From Dokdonia sp. PRO95 (GTDB lineage Bacteria; Bacteroidota; Bacteroidia; Flavobacteriales; Flavobacteriaceae): a DNA stretch of 64,000 nucleotides. Positions 1-8,056 of the stretch are shown here, in pieces (within the stretch, counting starts at the first letter, position 1; the number at the start of each line of letters is the position of its first letter). Where the stretch lies: positions 75,434 through 139,433 of the forward strand of contig NZ_CM001837.1 in NCBI RefSeq assembly GCF_000355805.1, in the 5' to 3' direction. The translations under genes and the position numbers were made by a program. Below the pieces are notes generated by a model. The model ran no database searches and was not told where the DNA came from. It saw only the letters and a program-made list of their open reading frames with translations.

Positions 1-463
1 AGTGCCCTAGATTTTCTTTTAAGGTTACTACCTTATTTCCGTCGGGATGTGTGAAGTTTCTATTGTACTGTTCTTCTGTCATTACCTTAAGTAATTGCAC
101 CAGTTTGTGATGGATCACCTCAAGATGTCGCAGTGACCATTCTATAGGTGATGCTTCTAGATCAGGCAGCATTGTCCATGCCTTCTCGTCATACGCTTTG
201 ATAATAGGATTATCTTCTGTAAGTGCCCATTTAAAACGTATGTAACTATTGTGATGACTATCTGCTAGATGATGCACGACTTGGCGCACTGTCCATCCTT
301 CAGGTCTATATGGGGTATCTAGCTGCTGGTCACTTAAATCCTTTGTAAGTGCTCGTAGTCTAGCAGGCAATTGGTCTAAAGTTTCAATCCACGCTGTGAG
401 ATGTTCTTGATTAATCTGCGCAGGTGCTTGAAATTTTCCTATAGGATATTGTAGTGTTTCCAT
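1..463 (-). CDS. YfiT/DinB-like putative metal-dependent hydrolase (partial, C-terminus off window)
   Basis: Reads from ATG at 463 to the left edge, about 154 codons, without a stop. The N-terminus (METLQYPIGKF) and the segment VVHHLADSHHNSY near residues 62-74 match the YfiT/DinB_2 four-helix family, which includes bacillithiol S-transferases and binds a divalent metal through three histidines. The first histidine cluster is visible; the C-terminal H-x3-H pair expected in this family lies beyond the edge. No signal peptide, so cytoplasmic. The gene follows the terminator of the isomerase gene upstream and has a -7-like TATTTTTG just before its start. The family is clear; the substrate is not. 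Confidence 0.8.
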   Translation of the reverse strand, partial: METLQYPIGKFQAPAQINQEHLTAWIETLDQLPARLRALTKDLSDQQLDTPYRPEGWTVRQVVHHLADSHHNSYIRFKWALTEDNPIIKAYDEKAWTMLPDLEASPIEWSLRHLEVIHHKLVQLLKVMTEEQYNRNFTHPDGNKVVTLKENLGH

Positions 464-513
464 ATCATCAAAAATAGCAAAGCTTTGCGATACAAAACAT
501 AATTGACACAATT

Positions 514-548
514 CCATAAAAAAAGGTCTGACGCAAGTCAGACCTTTT
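514..548 (-). terminator. Rho-independent terminator of the isomerase gene
   Basis: A 12-bp perfect stem (521-532 with 537-548, GCAA loop) is followed on the minus strand by seven T residues. It lies 22 bases past the stop of the two-domain isomerase gene and separates it from the YfiT-like gene. Confidence 0.85.
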
Positions 549-569
549 AATATATATATCAGAAACTAA

Positions 570-1502
570 TTACTTTACAGCAACGAGCTCTACGTCAAAT
601 ACTAATGTTGCATTAGGAGGAATTACTCCACCTGCACCAGCGCTTCCGTATCCTAAATCTGAAGGAATTACTAAACGTGCTTTATCTCCTACGTTTAATA
701 AAGAAATCCCCTCATCCCATCCTGGAATTACTTGTCCTACTCCTAATTGAAAATCAATAGGTTGATTTCTTTTAAATGAGCTATCAAACACAGTTCCATC
801 AGGAAGTGCTCCTTTGTAATGTACAGAAACGGTTTTACCTTTTTCTGCTTTTGCTCCACTACCTTTTTGTATAATCTGGTAGCGCAAACCGCTAGCTGTA
901 GTTTCAAAACCTGTAGCTAGTGCTTCAATCTCTGCAGCCTGAGCTGCTCTTTCTTCTTCAATGCGCTTTGCTCTTGAACCTTCAAAAGTTCTAAAAGCTT
1001 CAACAGCGTTCCATGCTTCTGCCTCTGCTCCTACTCTAATGATTTCGATTTTTGTCATCTCATCACCTTGAGCCACTGCATTTACAACTTCTTGTCCTTC
1101 AACAACGTTACCAAAAACAGTGTGCTTACCGTCTAACCAATCTGTAGGGATGTGTGTAATAAAAAACTGAGTACCGTTTGTTCCTGGACCTGCATTTGCC
1201 ATAGAAAGTTTTCCTGGAGCATCATGCTTCAAGTCTGGGTGAATCTCATCATCAAATTTGTATCCTCCATCACCAGTTCCCGTTCCTAGTGGGCAACCAC
1301 CTTGGATCATAAAATCAGGAATTACACGATGAAATTTTAAACCGTCATAATATGGAGTTCCTTGAGGCTTTTGTGAGTTCTCAAGGTTACCTTCTGCTAG
1401 TGCTACAAAGTTTCCTACCGTTCCTGGCGTCTTCTCGTGCTCTAATTTTAAAGTAATTTCGCCTTTTGGCGTATGTATCTTTGCGTAAATTCCGTCTTGC
1501 AT
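570..1502 (-). CDS. Two-domain peptidyl-prolyl isomerase (cyclophilin + FKBP)
   Basis: A 310-residue fusion of two unrelated prolyl isomerase families. Residues 1-155 are cyclophilin-like (FHRVIPDFMIQGG with the catalytic Arg, TNGTQFFITH, WLDGKHTVFG). A charged helical linker spans about 160-195. Residues 200-310 are FKBP-like (VSVHYKGALPDGTVFDSS, VIPGWDEG, IPPNATLVFDVEL). Both catalytic cores look intact. There is no signal peptide, so it should act on cytosolic protein folding. It is a single-gene unit with its own promoter (1525-1554) and terminator. Dual-family isomerases of the cyclophilin-first order are known from Bacteroidota; assignment is firm. Confidence 0.93.
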   Translation of the reverse strand: MQDGIYAKIHTPKGEITLKLEHEKTPGTVGNFVALAEGNLENSQKPQGTPYYDGLKFHRVIPDFMIQGGCPLGTGTGDGGYKFDDEIHPDLKHDAPGKLSMANAGPGTNGTQFFITHIPTDWLDGKHTVFGNVVEGQEVVNAVAQGDEMTKIEIIRVGAEAEAWNAVEAFRTFEGSRAKRIEEERAAQAAEIEALATGFETTASGLRYQIIQKGSGAKAEKGKTVSVHYKGALPDGTVFDSSFKRNQPIDFQLGVGQVIPGWDEGISLLNVGDKARLVIPSDLGYGSAGAGGVIPPNATLVFDVELVAVK

Positions 1503-1524
1503 TATCCTTATTTTTAATGAGCTG

Positions 1525-1554
1525 CAAAGATACTATTTACTAGTGGGAAGGCAA
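1525..1554 (-). promoter_or_regulatory. Bacteroidota-type promoter of the isomerase gene
   Basis: On the minus strand -33 TTG (1552-1554) is followed after 19 bases by -7 TATCTTTG (1525-1532), matching the Bacteroidota consensus TTG-N19-TAnnTTTG. The predicted start of transcription is about 1520, giving an 18-base leader. Confidence 0.7.
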
Positions 1555-1661
1555 ATATGCTTGCGCGAAAATGTTACAATCCTACACAATGTAAGCTTCA
1601 AGTATTACAATCCTCAATTCAGAAGCCTTCCATATTGAAAATCAACACCTAAGAACCTCAA

Positions 1662-2153
1662 CTATCGCTCCACTTCAATCACCTCAAGATTCTCAATCTT
1701 GCCTGCATGAACTGTAAATCTGAGCATAGTGCGCACTTTGTGAAAGCCATGTTTACCTATCGCTCCTGGATTCATATGTAGTAGTCCTCTTTTTTTATCT
1801 GGCATCACCTTTAAGATGTGGCTATGCCCGCAAATAAAAAGCTTAGGTGGGTTACTATAAATCTCCTCGCGTATGGCTGGAGAGTATCTTCCTGGATAAC
1901 CTCCTATGTGAGTAATCAAAACATCTACCCCTTCACAAACAAACCTGTTATTAAGAGGAAATTCTTGTCGCGCCTCTGTGTCATCTATATTTCCAAAAAC
2001 AGCTCGAAGCGGTTTTCTTTTTGCTATTGCATCTGTCACTTTTAAGTCACCTATGTCGCCAGCATGCCAGACCTCGTCTGCCCAGTCTACGTGACCCAAG
2101 ATATGATCATCTATATAACTATGTGTATCGCTTAGTAGGAGTATCTTTTTCAT
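1662..2153 (-). CDS. YfcE-type metallophosphoesterase
   Basis: A 163-residue calcineurin-like phosphoesterase with the dinuclear-metal motifs in order: SDTH near residue 8, HAGDIGD near 30, FGNID near 50, THIGG near 80 and CGHSH near 105. This matches the small YfcE/MJ0936 family. The frame is open further upstream to about 2201, but that extension runs through a palindromic repeat and the promoter zone. The ATG at 2153 gives the canonical MKKILLLSDTH start, so I chose it. It is divergent from truA. Physiological substrate unknown; YfcE relatives hydrolyse phosphodiesters. Confidence 0.88.
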   Translation of the reverse strand: MKKILLLSDTHSYIDDHILGHVDWADEVWHAGDIGDLKVTDAIAKRKPLRAVFGNIDDTEARQEFPLNNRFVCEGVDVLITHIGGYPGRYSPAIREEIYSNPPKLFICGHSHILKVMPDKKRGLLHMNPGAIGKHGFHKVRTMLRFTVHAGKIENLEVIEVER

Positions 2154-2184
2154 TTGAGTGCGCTTTCGCGAAAGCGTATATTTG
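2154..2184 (+). promoter_or_regulatory. truA promoter with the palindrome as its spacer
   Basis: -33 TTG (2154-2156) and -7 TATATTTG (2177-2184) are 20 bases apart. The 16-bp palindrome at 2161-2176 fills the spacer and directly abuts the -7 element. Transcription would start near 2189, so the GTG at 2203 is the likely truA start. Confidence 0.65.
2161..2176. repeat. 16-bp palindrome CGCTTTCGCGAAAGCG, copy 1 (exact)
   Basis: Exact copy in the divergent intergenic region between the phosphoesterase gene and truA, between the -33 and -7 elements of truA. Confidence 0.98.
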
Positions 2185-2187
2185 CCA

Positions 2188-2195
2188 CAAAAATA
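2188..2195 (-). promoter_or_regulatory. -7 element for the phosphoesterase gene
   Basis: TATTTTTG on the minus strand, fitting TAnnTTTG. It sits 34 bases upstream of the ATG at 2153 and only 3 bases from the -7 element of truA on the other strand. No matching -33 TTG is evident. The transcript leader would contain the palindrome. Confidence 0.5.
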
Positions 2196-2202
2196 CAACA
2201 CA

Positions 2203-2976
2203 GTGCGTTACTTTATCGAGCTTTCTTACTTTGGAAAACACTACCACGGCTGGCAGCGACAACCTGACGCTGTGACGGTACAAGAAACGATAGAAAAATC
2301 ACTCTCTACAATCTTGCGAAAACCCGTCCAAATTATGGGAGCAGGACGCACTGACGCCGGTGTACATGCTACACAAATGTATGCGCACTTTGACTGGAAT
2401 GATGACCAGTTTTCTACTCAGGAAGGCATAGATCATCTTACCCATAAGTTCAACCGATTTTTGCCAAAAGATATCGCATTTAAACGCATTTTTGAAGTGG
2501 CAGATAAAGCACATACTCGCTTTGATGCTACGAGTAGATCTTATGTGTATCGCATAGGGAAACATAAAAACCCTTTTACGTCAGATTATGCACCTACGCT
2601 ACGCTATGACGTAGATCTTGATGCCATGAACAATGCTGCGGCAATACTCCTGGACTATAAGGATTTTGAGTGCTTTTCTAAATCAAATACTGACGTTAAC
2701 ACCTATCTTTGTGATATTACTCGTGCAGAGTGGATAGAGACAGAAGATGAGTACCACTTTCATATCACTGCAAATAGATTTTTACGCAATATGGTACGAG
2801 CCATTGTAGGAACATTATTAGAGATAGGAGAAGGAAAAAGAGACGTTGCATGGATGCACGAGGTAATCACTGGCAAAAGTAGATCACAAGCAGGAAAATC
2901 TGTTCCTGGACGTGGTTTATATTTGACAGAGATTTTATACCCAGAAACAATTTATAAAGATCATGGCAGAGACTAA
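2203..2976 (+). CDS. truA: tRNA pseudouridine(38-40) synthase TruA
   Basis: 257 residues from the GTG at 2203. The motif GAGRTDAGVHA contains the catalytic Asp; FLRNMVRAIVG and the C-terminal GRGLYLTEI are also typical of TruA, which converts U38-U40 of the tRNA anticodon stem to pseudouridine. The frame is open to a GTG at 2158, but those codons come from the palindrome and lie upstream of the likely transcription start. The downstream ABC gene begins 14 bases inside truA, so the two are translationally coupled. Confidence 0.93.
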   Translation: MRYFIELSYFGKHYHGWQRQPDAVTVQETIEKSLSTILRKPVQIMGAGRTDAGVHATQMYAHFDWNDDQFSTQEGIDHLTHKFNRFLPKDIAFKRIFEVADKAHTRFDATSRSYVYRIGKHKNPFTSDYAPTLRYDVDLDAMNNAAAILLDYKDFECFSKSNTDVNTYLCDITRAEWIETEDEYHFHITANRFLRNMVRAIVGTLLEIGEGKRDVAWMHEVITGKSRSQAGKSVPGRGLYLTEILYPETIYKDHGRD

Positions 2977-4729
2977 AGGAAAAGCTTTTGATACGCAATT
3001 ATTTAAACGTTTACTTGCTTTTACAACACCGTATCGCAGTAGATTATATGTAGCTGCCGTAGCCGCCATCGTACTTTCTCTCTGTGCCGCGCTGCGACCT
3101 TATTTTCTTAAAAACGCCATAGACTTAGGGATATCACAACGATCTAGTGATGACTTATTCTTTTATATAAGGCTTATGGCCGCTGTACTTTTTGGCGAAG
3201 TTCTTTTTCAATTGCTATTTATTTATTTTTCTAACTGGATAGGACAACAAGTAATTAAGGATATAAGAGTAAAACTTTTTGATCACATGCTTGCGTTCAA
3301 GATGCAATATTTTGACAAGTCGGCAGTGGGGAGATTAGTAACCAGAGCTGTAGGTGATATCGAGACCATCTCAAGTATCTTCTCTCAAGGTCTGTTTATG
3401 ATTATAGCAGATTTATTAAAGATGAGTGTCGTGCTTGCATTTATGTTTTATGAGAGCTGGAGACTTACACTCATTGTTCTTGCTGTTTTCCCGGTGATTT
3501 TATATGCAACTCGTGTATTTCAAAAAGCGATGAAAGTAGCTTTTGAAGAAGTACGCACGCAAGTAGCAAACCTCAACACCTTTGTACAAGAACGTGTGAC
3601 TGGGATGAAAATCGTCCAGATCTTTAACCGTGAAGCTATCGAGCATAAAAAATTCCAAGCGATTAATAAAAAGCACATGGACGCGTGGAACAAGACCGTG
3701 TGGTACAACTCCATCTTCTTCCCTATCGCAGAGATATGTACTTCTGTTACCATAGGTCTTATCGTGTGGTACGGAGGTCTTAAAGCTGCGCAAAGTGATA
3801 TTATCACCATAGGACTAATCACTGCGTTTATAAGCTACATACAGATGCTCTTTACACCGCTTAGACAGATAGCAGATAAGTTCAACACCTTACAAATGGG
3901 AATGGTTGCTGCAAATCGTGTTTTTGGCATTTTAGACACCCAATCATCTATTAAAGACGTAGGGACTTTAGAACTAGACAACGTACAGGGGAAAATAGAT
4001 TTTGAGGACGTTAGATTTTCTTACATAGAAAATGAGGAGGTGCTCAAGGGAATATCACTTACTGCAACACCTGGACAAACCATTGCCATTGTAGGATCTA
4101 CAGGTGCAGGAAAATCTACTATCATTAACTTGCTTAGTAGGTTTTATGAGATAGATAGCGGTAAGATATTACTAGACGGGACAGACATTAAAGACATAAA
4201 ACTGAACAATCTAAGAAATGAGATTGCTGTTGTGTTACAAGACGTATTCCTTTTTGCCGACACTATTTTAAACAATATCACGCTTAACAATCCGGACATT
4301 TCTGAGGAAACGGTGATAGAAAGCGCAAAGACTATAGGCGTTCATAAATTTATTTCTAGTCTTCCTGATGGATATCACTATAATGTAAAAGAGCGAGGCT
4401 CAATGCTTTCTAGCGGCCAGCGCCAGCTCATAGCATTTTTAAGAGCTTATGTAAGCAATCCATCTATCCTCGTACTAGATGAAGCTACCTCATCTGTAGA
4501 TTCACACAGTGAGCAGTTAATTCAAAAAGCGATTAATAAAATCACTAAGGGAAGAACCTCTATTGTCATTGCTCACCGCCTTGCTACTATTAAAAAAGCA
4601 GATCAAATTATTGTAATGGAAAAAGGTAAAATCATCGAGCAAGGAACCCATAAAGAACTTCTCGCTAAGGAAGATGGACATTACCGTAATCTGTATGAAG
4701 TACAGTTTACACAAGCAGAAGCTAGCTAG
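2963..4729 (+). CDS. ABC exporter half-transporter (MsbA/MdlB-like), permease fused to ATPase
   Basis: 588 residues. About six membrane helices span residues 15-320, followed by an ATPase with Walker A GSTGAGKST (about 376), signature LSSGQRQL (about 482), Walker B ILVLDEATSSVD (about 505) and H-loop IAHRLAT (about 537). This is the homodimer-type lipid or drug exporter fold. The signature begins LSS rather than LSG. The start overlaps the end of truA by 14 bases, implying co-translation, though no functional link is known. Substrate cannot be named. Confidence 0.9.
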   Translation: MAETKGKAFDTQLFKRLLAFTTPYRSRLYVAAVAAIVLSLCAALRPYFLKNAIDLGISQRSSDDLFFYIRLMAAVLFGEVLFQLLFIYFSNWIGQQVIKDIRVKLFDHMLAFKMQYFDKSAVGRLVTRAVGDIETISSIFSQGLFMIIADLLKMSVVLAFMFYESWRLTLIVLAVFPVILYATRVFQKAMKVAFEEVRTQVANLNTFVQERVTGMKIVQIFNREAIEHKKFQAINKKHMDAWNKTVWYNSIFFPIAEICTSVTIGLIVWYGGLKAAQSDIITIGLITAFISYIQMLFTPLRQIADKFNTLQMGMVAANRVFGILDTQSSIKDVGTLELDNVQGKIDFEDVRFSYIENEEVLKGISLTATPGQTIAIVGSTGAGKSTIINLLSRFYEIDSGKILLDGTDIKDIKLNNLRNEIAVVLQDVFLFADTILNNITLNNPDISEETVIESAKTIGVHKFISSLPDGYHYNVKERGSMLSSGQRQLIAFLRAYVSNPSILVLDEATSSVDSHSEQLIQKAINKITKGRTSIVIAHRLATIKKADQIIVMEKGKIIEQGTHKELLAKEDGHYRNLYEVQFTQAEAS

Positions 4730-4753
4730 TTCTCAATGTTATTCTGTTGAGCA

Positions 4754-4769
4754 CATTTTCGCGAAAGCG
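4754..4769. repeat. Decayed palindrome copy (2 mismatches)
   Basis: CATTTTCGCGAAAGCG matches the 16-mer except at positions 2 and 3. It lies in the 56-base gap between the converging ABC exporter and adenylate cyclase genes. Confidence 0.8.
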
Positions 4770-4785
4770 CAATCATGCTTAGATC

Positions 4786-5904
4786 TTAATTCACATTCCC
4801 CTGCTCAAAAGTCACTAGCGACACTTCTTCTTTTTTACCTTTAAGAAGCTCATCTCCTACGGGAACGACTCGTGTAGTGCCTGGTAACTTAGGTAAAATG
4901 TTTGCAAAAGCTTTGGATGCAAGAATATCTACACCCTTCTCATTACACATGCTCTGTATACGAGCCGTTGTATTAAGTACATCTCCAGAAAAGGCAATAT
5001 CTCTCTTTATTTTGCCCAGCTCCCCTACCGTCACTTGGCCATAATGAAAGCCAACTTTAAAATCGGGTAAAGCGTTATAGCGCTTGTAATATTTTATAGA
5101 TTTCTTGTAAATCGTATTTTTCATACGATAATAACAGCGCAAGGCATTTGCATTTTTTACGCCGTTCTTCATCTTCCAAGTGATAACAACCTCGTCACCT
5201 ACGTATTGATATACCTCGCCCTTAGTTTGCATAATAGCTGGAGCGATATCATTAAAAAAATCCTTTAAAAAATTGAAGTATTCTTGTTCGCCCAGTTTTT
5301 CGGCAATTCTGGTGGCGTCTCTAATATCTGCAAACATAAAAATGCGCGTTTCTGTTTTAGGGTGGAAATAACGCCCCATCAAATAATCTGGAAAAACGCC
5401 CGGACCATACTTATCATTAATCATCAAAATGATAAGCGTGAACAGGACTATGAATAGCCAAACAACAAAATTCTTTATAAAAATATGCTCTGTATAAAAT
5501 GAGGAAACACGATTAAAAAGCGCGTCGCTAGTTAATTGCAACCCTAAATAATCTGCATAATAGTAATAAGCTCCTACGGTGCCCACAATAAATGCAATAA
5601 CTATGTAGAGTAATGTGATGTAGATAAGCGCTCTCCAGAATGCATATTTACGTAACCACAGCTCCATAATATTAACGGTAAAAATCCCACCTATCAAGCC
5701 AGCCATAATGGACACTAGCAAGTTTGCCTTAAAAGAAACTTCAAAATCAAAATCTGACGTAAGTGCATCTGCAGATGATAGCGTTGCATAGTCATAAAGA
5801 AAAATAATATTTGCCACCAGCATCCACGCAAAGAGAATCCACAAGGCACGCCTTACGTAGAATAGGATCTCATTATTGGTAAATTCTTTTTTAAATAGTT
5901 TCAT
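4786..5904 (-). CDS. Membrane-anchored class III adenylate/guanylate cyclase
   Basis: 372 residues. Four membrane helices in the first 165 residues, then a class III cyclase domain. FMFADIRDAT carries the first metal Asp and YVGDEVV the second. SGDVLNTTARIQ holds the transition-state Asn and Arg, so the enzyme should be active on a nucleoside triphosphate, making cAMP (or cGMP). The N-terminal helices are not a recognised sensor. A single-gene unit transcribed toward the ABC gene, with a palindrome about 95 bases upstream of its start. Confidence 0.87.
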   Translation of the reverse strand: MKLFKKEFTNNEILFYVRRALWILFAWMLVANIIFLYDYATLSSADALTSDFDFEVSFKANLLVSIMAGLIGGIFTVNIMELWLRKYAFWRALIYITLLYIVIAFIVGTVGAYYYYADYLGLQLTSDALFNRVSSFYTEHIFIKNFVVWLFIVLFTLIILMINDKYGPGVFPDYLMGRYFHPKTETRIFMFADIRDATRIAEKLGEQEYFNFLKDFFNDIAPAIMQTKGEVYQYVGDEVVITWKMKNGVKNANALRCYYRMKNTIYKKSIKYYKRYNALPDFKVGFHYGQVTVGELGKIKRDIAFSGDVLNTTARIQSMCNEKGVDILASKAFANILPKLPGTTRVVPVGDELLKGKKEEVSLVTFEQGNVN

Positions 5905-5997
5905 ATATTACTTTATGCTGGGTCTAGTAAAGTACCAAATAAAGGCTCACAATCACCACTCGTTTAAGAGATTTTTATGAGAACAATATTGTTGTTA

Positions 5998-6013
5998 CGC
6001 TTTCGCGAAAGCG
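5998..6013. repeat. 16-bp palindrome, copy 2 (exact)
   Basis: Exact copy, extended by matching flanks to a 20-bp palindrome (5996-6015). It lies between the adenylate cyclase start and the stop codon of the DUF3667 gene at 6019. Confidence 0.98.
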
Positions 6014-6018
6014 TATAC

Positions 6019-7032
6019 CTACTGAGGTCTATTTTTAATCATATCTGGAGTGATCTCTAGCTCAAACTCTAAACGTTTGAGACTGTCTTTTTTTATGGAG
6101 TCTTTGATTTTCTTTTGGCGTTCTTGTTCTTGGGCCATTTTCATAAATTTCCCTATAAAATTGCTGTCGTCTATTTCTTTTTCACCGTTTTGATTCACCT
6201 CAATTGCAGACATAAAACCCAGGGCAACTATTGGTAAGCTTAACACACAGGAAAAAACGGTAAATATTAAAAAGAAAAAAAGCGTCTTTACAAGCACACT
6301 AGCCATAGTGAGTTTAAACAATCTTTTAAGCACGTAAATAGTATAAATAAGCATTAATAAAAATACTATTACACTTAGAATATTAAGTGCAGTAGGACTC
6401 CATATAAATGCAATTTGCATTACAACACTTATCATAGAAAAGTGACTATAGACATATAAATAGATTACAAAATGCTCTACGAGATTATATTTTTTATAAT
6501 TCCAAAAGATTATTTTGGACATCACCGCAAAAAATGGAATTATCAAAAACATATATAGTGATTGATTTTCCATAAAAAGGGTGGCAATACTTTCTTGAAG
6601 CTCTAGCTGCGCTTGCGGCACAGACTCATCATAAACAAGTTTTTGTGCAGTCATATAATTATCCCAAAACCAGCTTTTAAGTAAATAATAATAAACACTC
6701 GTAAAAGTAATCGCAATCGCAAAGTAGCTAAAGGCAGGAAGGTATTTCTTGCGCATTCCATTTATGTAACCACCTATCACATCTTCTGGCTGGCGAAACA
6801 TTGCAACAAATGTTTTGATAAAGGAATTTTCTAGATTAAAAAATCGATCTACAAAGTCTTCTAGTAGATTACGCCACGTGAGTTTATTGTAAATACGCTT
6901 ACCTCCACAGTGTGAGCAAAACCTTTGATCTAGCGCTATAAATTGCTCGCAGTTTACACAGGTATCCTTTACTTCTAGTTGGTTCTGTTTCTTTTTTAAA
7001 GCTTTTTTCTCAGCGCGAGATAACTTAGACAT
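6019..7032 (-). CDS. DUF3667 zinc-ribbon membrane protein (paralog B)
   Basis: 337 residues. The N-terminus is Lys-rich, then a zinc-ribbon-like CxxC...CxxC (CVNCEQF, FCSHCGGKR) at about 24-45. A conserved block follows (RNLLEDFVDRFFN, QPEDVIGGY, GMRKKYLPAFSYF), then about five membrane helices and a charged C-terminal helix. It matches DUF3667, a Bacteroidota membrane family of unknown function. It is last in the run cdaA-DUF3667-DUF3667 and clearly paralogous to its upstream neighbour, 24 bases away. Confidence 0.85.
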   Translation of the reverse strand: MSKLSRAEKKALKKKQNQLEVKDTCVNCEQFIALDQRFCSHCGGKRIYNKLTWRNLLEDFVDRFFNLENSFIKTFVAMFRQPEDVIGGYINGMRKKYLPAFSYFAIAITFTSVYYYLLKSWFWDNYMTAQKLVYDESVPQAQLELQESIATLFMENQSLYMFLIIPFFAVMSKIIFWNYKKYNLVEHFVIYLYVYSHFSMISVVMQIAFIWSPTALNILSVIVFLLMLIYTIYVLKRLFKLTMASVLVKTLFFFLIFTVFSCVLSLPIVALGFMSAIEVNQNGEKEIDDSNFIGKFMKMAQEQERQKKIKDSIKKDSLKRLEFELEITPDMIKNRPQ

Positions 7033-7056
7033 AGGTTGGTTTTAATATTCAAGAGA

Positions 7057-8052
7057 TTAATTGAGCGTATCTTTTACGATTTGCACAGCTGCTTTGATAC
7101 TATCTACACGTATAGAGTCCTTTGCTTTTACAGCGGCTTCTCGAGCTGCTCTGGTTAACTCTGATTGCTGTTTTACATTTGCTACAAACTCGTCAAGCAT
7201 ACCTGTAGCATACATAATCCCGCCCACAGCACTCATAAAAAAGCATGATAGTGGTAATAGTATGGCTAGAAATAGTATAGTTTTAAGTATAGCCTTTTCT
7301 ATTGTTAAGTCAAATATTCTATAGAGTACATAAATCGTATAAATTACAGGAAATACAGTAGTCACTACTCCTAAAATCACCTGCGCCATATCTGACCAGA
7401 TGAAGAGCATACCAAGCACAGACATTAAAATCTGAACCTGAGAATAGGTGTATAAATAGATGACAATATGCTCTATAAAATTATACTGCTTATAGTTCCA
7501 AAAAACCAGTTTTGAAATCACAGCATACAGCGGAATACATAGAAAACTAAAGAGACTTTGATAATCAAACACAAAGTCCATGTAATCATTCAATATTGTA
7601 GTATCAGAAGATTTGAATCCGCTAGCAAATCCATTTGAAAACTCAGAGAAACTTTCAGAATCAATAAACCAATTTCTAAAGAAAAAAGTATAGACACTCG
7701 TGATGGTAAGTGCTACAGCAAAATACCCAAATGCAGACATGTATCTTTTTCTAAGACCTTCTACATACCCATTAATCACATCTTCTGGTGCGGTAAATAA
7801 TACAATAAAGGTTTTTAAGAATACATTCTCAATATTGAGAAAACGCTCTGTGAAGTCCTCTAGAAGATTACGGGTATTGAGCCTATTATACATGCGCTTT
7901 GCCCCACAATGAGAACAGAATCGCTGGTCTAGTTGTACTGGGGTTCCGCAGTTTTTACAGTGATCAGAAACTACGAGGACATCTCTCCTTTGTTTAGCAG
8001 GCTTACTACTCTTTTTATCTATTTTACTATTATCTGATGGTTTCTTAGACAT
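7057..8052 (-). CDS. DUF3667 zinc-ribbon membrane protein (paralog A)
   Basis: 331 residues with the same layout as the next gene: basic N-terminus, zinc ribbon (CKNCGTP, FCSHCGAKR) at about 32-54, the block RNLLEDFTERFLNIENVF, APEDVINGYVEGLRKRYMSAFGYF, then several membrane helices and a charged tail. Its ATG lies 4 bases after the stop codon of cdaA, so the two are almost certainly co-transcribed and translationally coupled. Function unknown. The pairing suggests a membrane role related to c-di-AMP, but that is inference. Confidence 0.85.
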   Translation of the reverse strand: MSKKPSDNSKIDKKSSKPAKQRRDVLVVSDHCKNCGTPVQLDQRFCSHCGAKRMYNRLNTRNLLEDFTERFLNIENVFLKTFIVLFTAPEDVINGYVEGLRKRYMSAFGYFAVALTITSVYTFFFRNWFIDSESFSEFSNGFASGFKSSDTTILNDYMDFVFDYQSLFSFLCIPLYAVISKLVFWNYKQYNFIEHIVIYLYTYSQVQILMSVLGMLFIWSDMAQVILGVVTTVFPVIYTIYVLYRIFDLTIEKAILKTILFLAILLPLSCFFMSAVGGIMYATGMLDEFVANVKQQSELTRAAREAAVKAKDSIRVDSIKAAVQIVKDTLN

Positions 8053-8056
8053 AGCG

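Noticed and set aside
1662-2201. Longer start for the phosphoesterase gene (through LSRKR)
   Set aside because: The added residues come from the palindrome and promoter region; ATG at 2153 matches the family start and lies downstream of the -7 element.
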